This document shows, piece after piece, positions 16,087 to 17,920 of a DNA stretch of 17,920 nucleotides. Under the pieces are notes generated by a model that searched no databases, was not told the origin of the DNA, and worked only from the letters and a program-made list of their open reading frames with translations. Source of the DNA: an uncultured Methanomethylovorans sp. (lineage in GTDB: Archaea; Halobacteriota; Methanosarcinia; Methanosarcinales; Methanosarcinaceae); NCBI GenBank assembly GCA_937968035.1, contig CALBTS010000301.1, forward strand, positions 1 through 17,920. Direction: 5' to 3'. The translations under genes were made by a program, and so were the position numbers. Position 1 is the stretch's first letter; every line of letters starts with the position of its first letter.

Positions 16087-17139
16087 ATGACTGAAGCAAC
16101 TCATACATGTTCAAAATGTTTCATGACGCAGAAATTTCCTGATATTAAAATAAACGAAACAGGCATCTGCAATCATTGCCATAGCAGTGAATTCATGGAA
16201 TCTGTGGAATATGAGACAAACTCCAACTTGAGTGTTTTGATAGAAGAAGTAAATAAACTTAAGAAGCAAAAGCAAGGGAAATATGATTGTATTATCGGAG
16301 CCTCAGGAGGACTTGACAGTTCCTACATTATTTATGTAGCAAAACAGATGCTGCGATTGAATCCTTTGGTTATTTCATACAATCATGGCTTTACTTATCC
16401 TGCGGCAATTAATAATGTAAAGCATATTTGCAAAGAACTGGATATTGATCTTAGAATCATTTCAAGCAATGGGCGGCATGATTTTAAATTCATAAAAGCC
16501 ATGGTACGTGGTCTAAGCCAGATTGATTCTTATTGGGGTATCTGCAGTTTTTGCCACTATGTTCTGCCTGCGGTTGTATACAAAACCGCCTCACTGGAAG
16601 GTATTCCTATATTATTTACTTCGAACAATATGTATGAGGCCAAACTTCATCTGTCGGGAAAGTTTAGACTGCGACATATGCTGAATTCACTTAACTTCAG
16701 GAATATATGGAAGTTCCCAATGATTGTGTTAAATATCATCAAAGCCCAATACCATTTTATTAATTTAAAACTGGAATTCTATTTACCTCCGGTTTCCAAT
16801 TTATTTAAAAGAAAACCAGTTTGCCCGGTATATGATATTAACATGACACAGTATTTGTCCTGGGATATAAAAAACATGACAGATACTTTAAACAACAAAT
16901 TAGGGTGGCAACTGCCTCAACATCCAAATATTAACATGCGATTTGATTGCAGGATCGAAGACAGTTTTATCAATTACACATATAAAAAAGCAACAGGAGC
17001 AACTGTACATTCTATTATAGCAAGTAATCTTGTTAATGGTGGAGTTTTTACAAAAAGTGAAATGGAAGAGGCAGTGAATTATTATGATAACATTATTACT
17101 GACAGCAAAGAGCAGATGTTTAAAGATCTCGGGCTCTAA
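16087..17139 (+). CDS. Second PP-loop (WbpG-like) sugar amidotransferase, divergent
   Basis: This 350-residue protein shares the WbpG plan: a Cys4 ribbon (CSKC at 8-11, CNHC at 28-31), the PP-loop SGGLDS at 73-78, VISYNHGFTYPAA after it, and LGWQLPQHPN (272-281) near where the first protein has LGWQYYGG. It differs in the middle. Where WbpG has IPSDHAIMATLYKMA, this protein has GICSFCHYVLPAVVYKTA, a CxxC pair at 153/156, and it has further cysteines at 246 (KPVCPVYD) and 288 (FDCRI). TtcA- and TtuA-type tRNA thiolases carry a CxxC at a like place, with a third Cys about 90 residues on, binding iron-sulfur or metal. I call it an amidotransferase homologue but do not exclude a sulfur or other reaction. 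It starts six bases after the WbuB-like gene. Confidence 0.8.
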   Translation: MTEATHTCSKCFMTQKFPDIKINETGICNHCHSSEFMESVEYETNSNLSVLIEEVNKLKKQKQGKYDCIIGASGGLDSSYIIYVAKQMLRLNPLVISYNHGFTYPAAINNVKHICKELDIDLRIISSNGRHDFKFIKAMVRGLSQIDSYWGICSFCHYVLPAVVYKTASLEGIPILFTSNNMYEAKLHLSGKFRLRHMLNSLNFRNIWKFPMIVLNIIKAQYHFINLKLEFYLPPVSNLFKRKPVCPVYDINMTQYLSWDIKNMTDTLNNKLGWQLPQHPNINMRFDCRIEDSFINYTYKKATGATVHSIIASNLVNGGVFTKSEMEEAVNYYDNIITDSKEQMFKDLGL

Positions 17140-17172
17140 GAGGCTTTTTTGATTGCATTGTTAATACTTGGT

Positions 17173-17814
17173 ATGAAAAGATACAATACCTTTTTGTTCA
17201 TAATATTCCTCATTCTAATAGTATGCTGTTTTGTGGGGTGTCGTAAGGCAGGGCATTGGTTGGTGTTGGATAGTGTGCCTGCACATGCTGATGCAATAGT
17301 GCTCCTGATGGGCAACTTCCCGGAGAGAGTGCTTGAAGCAGCTGACCTGTATCATGAAGGCAAGTCAGGCAGAATGCTAATTGTTTATGAGAGCATGGGA
17401 CCTTATCAGATTCTTGAGTCACGCGGTGCAGAAGTAGTTCGGACAACACAACAAGCTTATAATTCCGCAGTTGCCCTGGGAGTCCCCGCAGACAGAATAA
17501 CAATGCTCCCCGGTGATGCCAGAAGCACACTGGACGAGGCGTTTGCTGTTAGGGAGTATATCAAGGGAAATCCCGATATTGATACCCTGCTACTTGTATC
17601 TTCCCCTGCACACATGCGCAGAGCATACATGATATACAAGAAAGTACTTCGGAACTCTGAGAAACCCGTCTGCCTGGGCACAAGTCCTAGTTCTTACTCC
17701 AGCTTTAATCCGGATAAGTGGTGGAGACGAAAAGAGGATGTTCAGAGTGTTGTCAGCGAGATGGTCAAAATATTAAGCTTTCTTACAATAGAGCGAAGAG
17801 AATACAGGGAATAA
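17173..17814 (+). CDS. DUF218/YdcF-ElyC-SanA-like membrane-anchored protein
   Basis: The protein is about 213 residues from the ATG at 17173. An in-frame TTG at 17149 would add eight hydrophobic residues, but the KR just after the ATG followed by FLFIIFLILIVCCFVGC looks like a normal membrane anchor. The GC at its end makes a lipoprotein possible, though Phe at -3 is a poor lipobox. The soluble part has ADAIVLLMGNFPERVLEAADLY, then DARSTLDEAFAVREYI and LLVSSPAHMRRA, in the order typical of DUF218. This domain's biochemical role is unsettled, and some members are linked to envelope polysaccharide homeostasis. It is expected to face the periplasm. The gene looks more GC-rich than those upstream, and its 642 bases close the tightly packed run. 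Confidence 0.75.
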   Translation: MKRYNTFLFIIFLILIVCCFVGCRKAGHWLVLDSVPAHADAIVLLMGNFPERVLEAADLYHEGKSGRMLIVYESMGPYQILESRGAEVVRTTQQAYNSAVALGVPADRITMLPGDARSTLDEAFAVREYIKGNPDIDTLLLVSSPAHMRRAYMIYKKVLRNSEKPVCLGTSPSSYSSFNPDKWWRRKEDVQSVVSEMVKILSFLTIERREYRE

Positions 17815-17865
17815 TAATGTACTCAGTATGCAGTTATCACATCTGATGCTTAAAGAGCAGTATAT

Positions 17866-17920
17866 ATGAGATTAACAATAGTGGCCGGGGCGAGACCTAA
17901 CTTCATGAAGATCGCTCCCC
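17866..17920 (+). CDS. wecB: 5' end of a WecB-type UDP-GlcNAc 2-epimerase (cut by window edge)
   Basis: The ATG at 17866 opens a frame that runs to the window end and reads MRLTIVAGARPNFMKIAP. The GARPN(F/E) stretch with the following MK-AP is the standard N-terminus of non-hydrolysing UDP-N-acetylglucosamine 2-epimerases, which interconvert UDP-GlcNAc and UDP-ManNAc. Only 18 codons are visible, so catalytic residues cannot be checked, and related epimerases such as FnlC or WbpI types share part of the motif. It follows the DUF218 gene by 51 bases. It would supply a ManNAc-type donor to this locus. Confidence 0.7.
   Translation, partial: MRLTIVAGARPNFMKIAP

Noticed and set aside
1..17920. 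CRISPR array, insertion sequence, tRNA or rRNA
   Set aside because: No regular repeat-spacer pattern, transposase motif, terminal repeats or RNA gene fold was seen.

Overview
The window is part of a surface-polysaccharide (O-antigen, capsule or exopolysaccharide) biosynthesis locus. All supported genes lie on the + strand. The sequence is AT-rich, start codons have weak or no Shine-Dalgarno signals, and the protein families and their style point to a member of the Bacteroidota. That assignment is an inference from family resemblance, not from a marker gene.

Layout: (1) 1-1158 holds the 3' end of an unrecognised gene and a Gfo/Idh/MocA oxidoreductase. (2) 1271-1938 is a decayed serine-acetyltransferase-like (left-handed beta-helix) gene, broken by a one-base frameshift in a T run and by an in-frame stop near its end. 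(3) 2076-12343 is the assembly core: a GT-B transferase of the CDP-glycerol/capsule type, a Wzx flippase, a second capsule-type GT-B protein, a GT2 transferase, an intact acetyltransferase, a Wzy polymerase, a GT4 transferase, an ATP-grasp ligase and another GT4 transferase. (4) 12340-17139 is a nitrogen-transfer module: a HisH-type glutaminase, a HisF-type ammonia-channel subunit, a WbpG/PseA-type N-acetyl-sugar amidotransferase, a WbuB-like GT4, and a second, divergent PP-loop amidotransferase-like protein. (5) 17173 to the end holds a DUF218/YdcF-like membrane-anchored protein and the first 18 codons of a WecB-type UDP-GlcNAc 2-epimerase.

Working model (inference): nucleotide sugars are made by enzymes encoded here only in part (the epimerase and the oxidoreductase). 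HisH, HisF and WbpG convert an acetamido group to an acetamidino group using glutamine-derived ammonia. The five or six transferases build a repeat unit, which the acetyltransferase and ATP-grasp enzyme may decorate. Wzx then exports it and Wzy polymerises it. No priming transferase or Wzz chain-length regulator lies inside the window.

Most worth a second look: the second PP-loop protein has a CxxC plus a distal Cys, placed like the metal ligands of TtcA/TtuA tRNA thiolases. The HisF paralogue has lost catalytic Asp11 but keeps the ammonia-gate residues. A free-standing ATP-grasp ligase sits inside the transferase run. The acetyltransferase gene is doubly disrupted.
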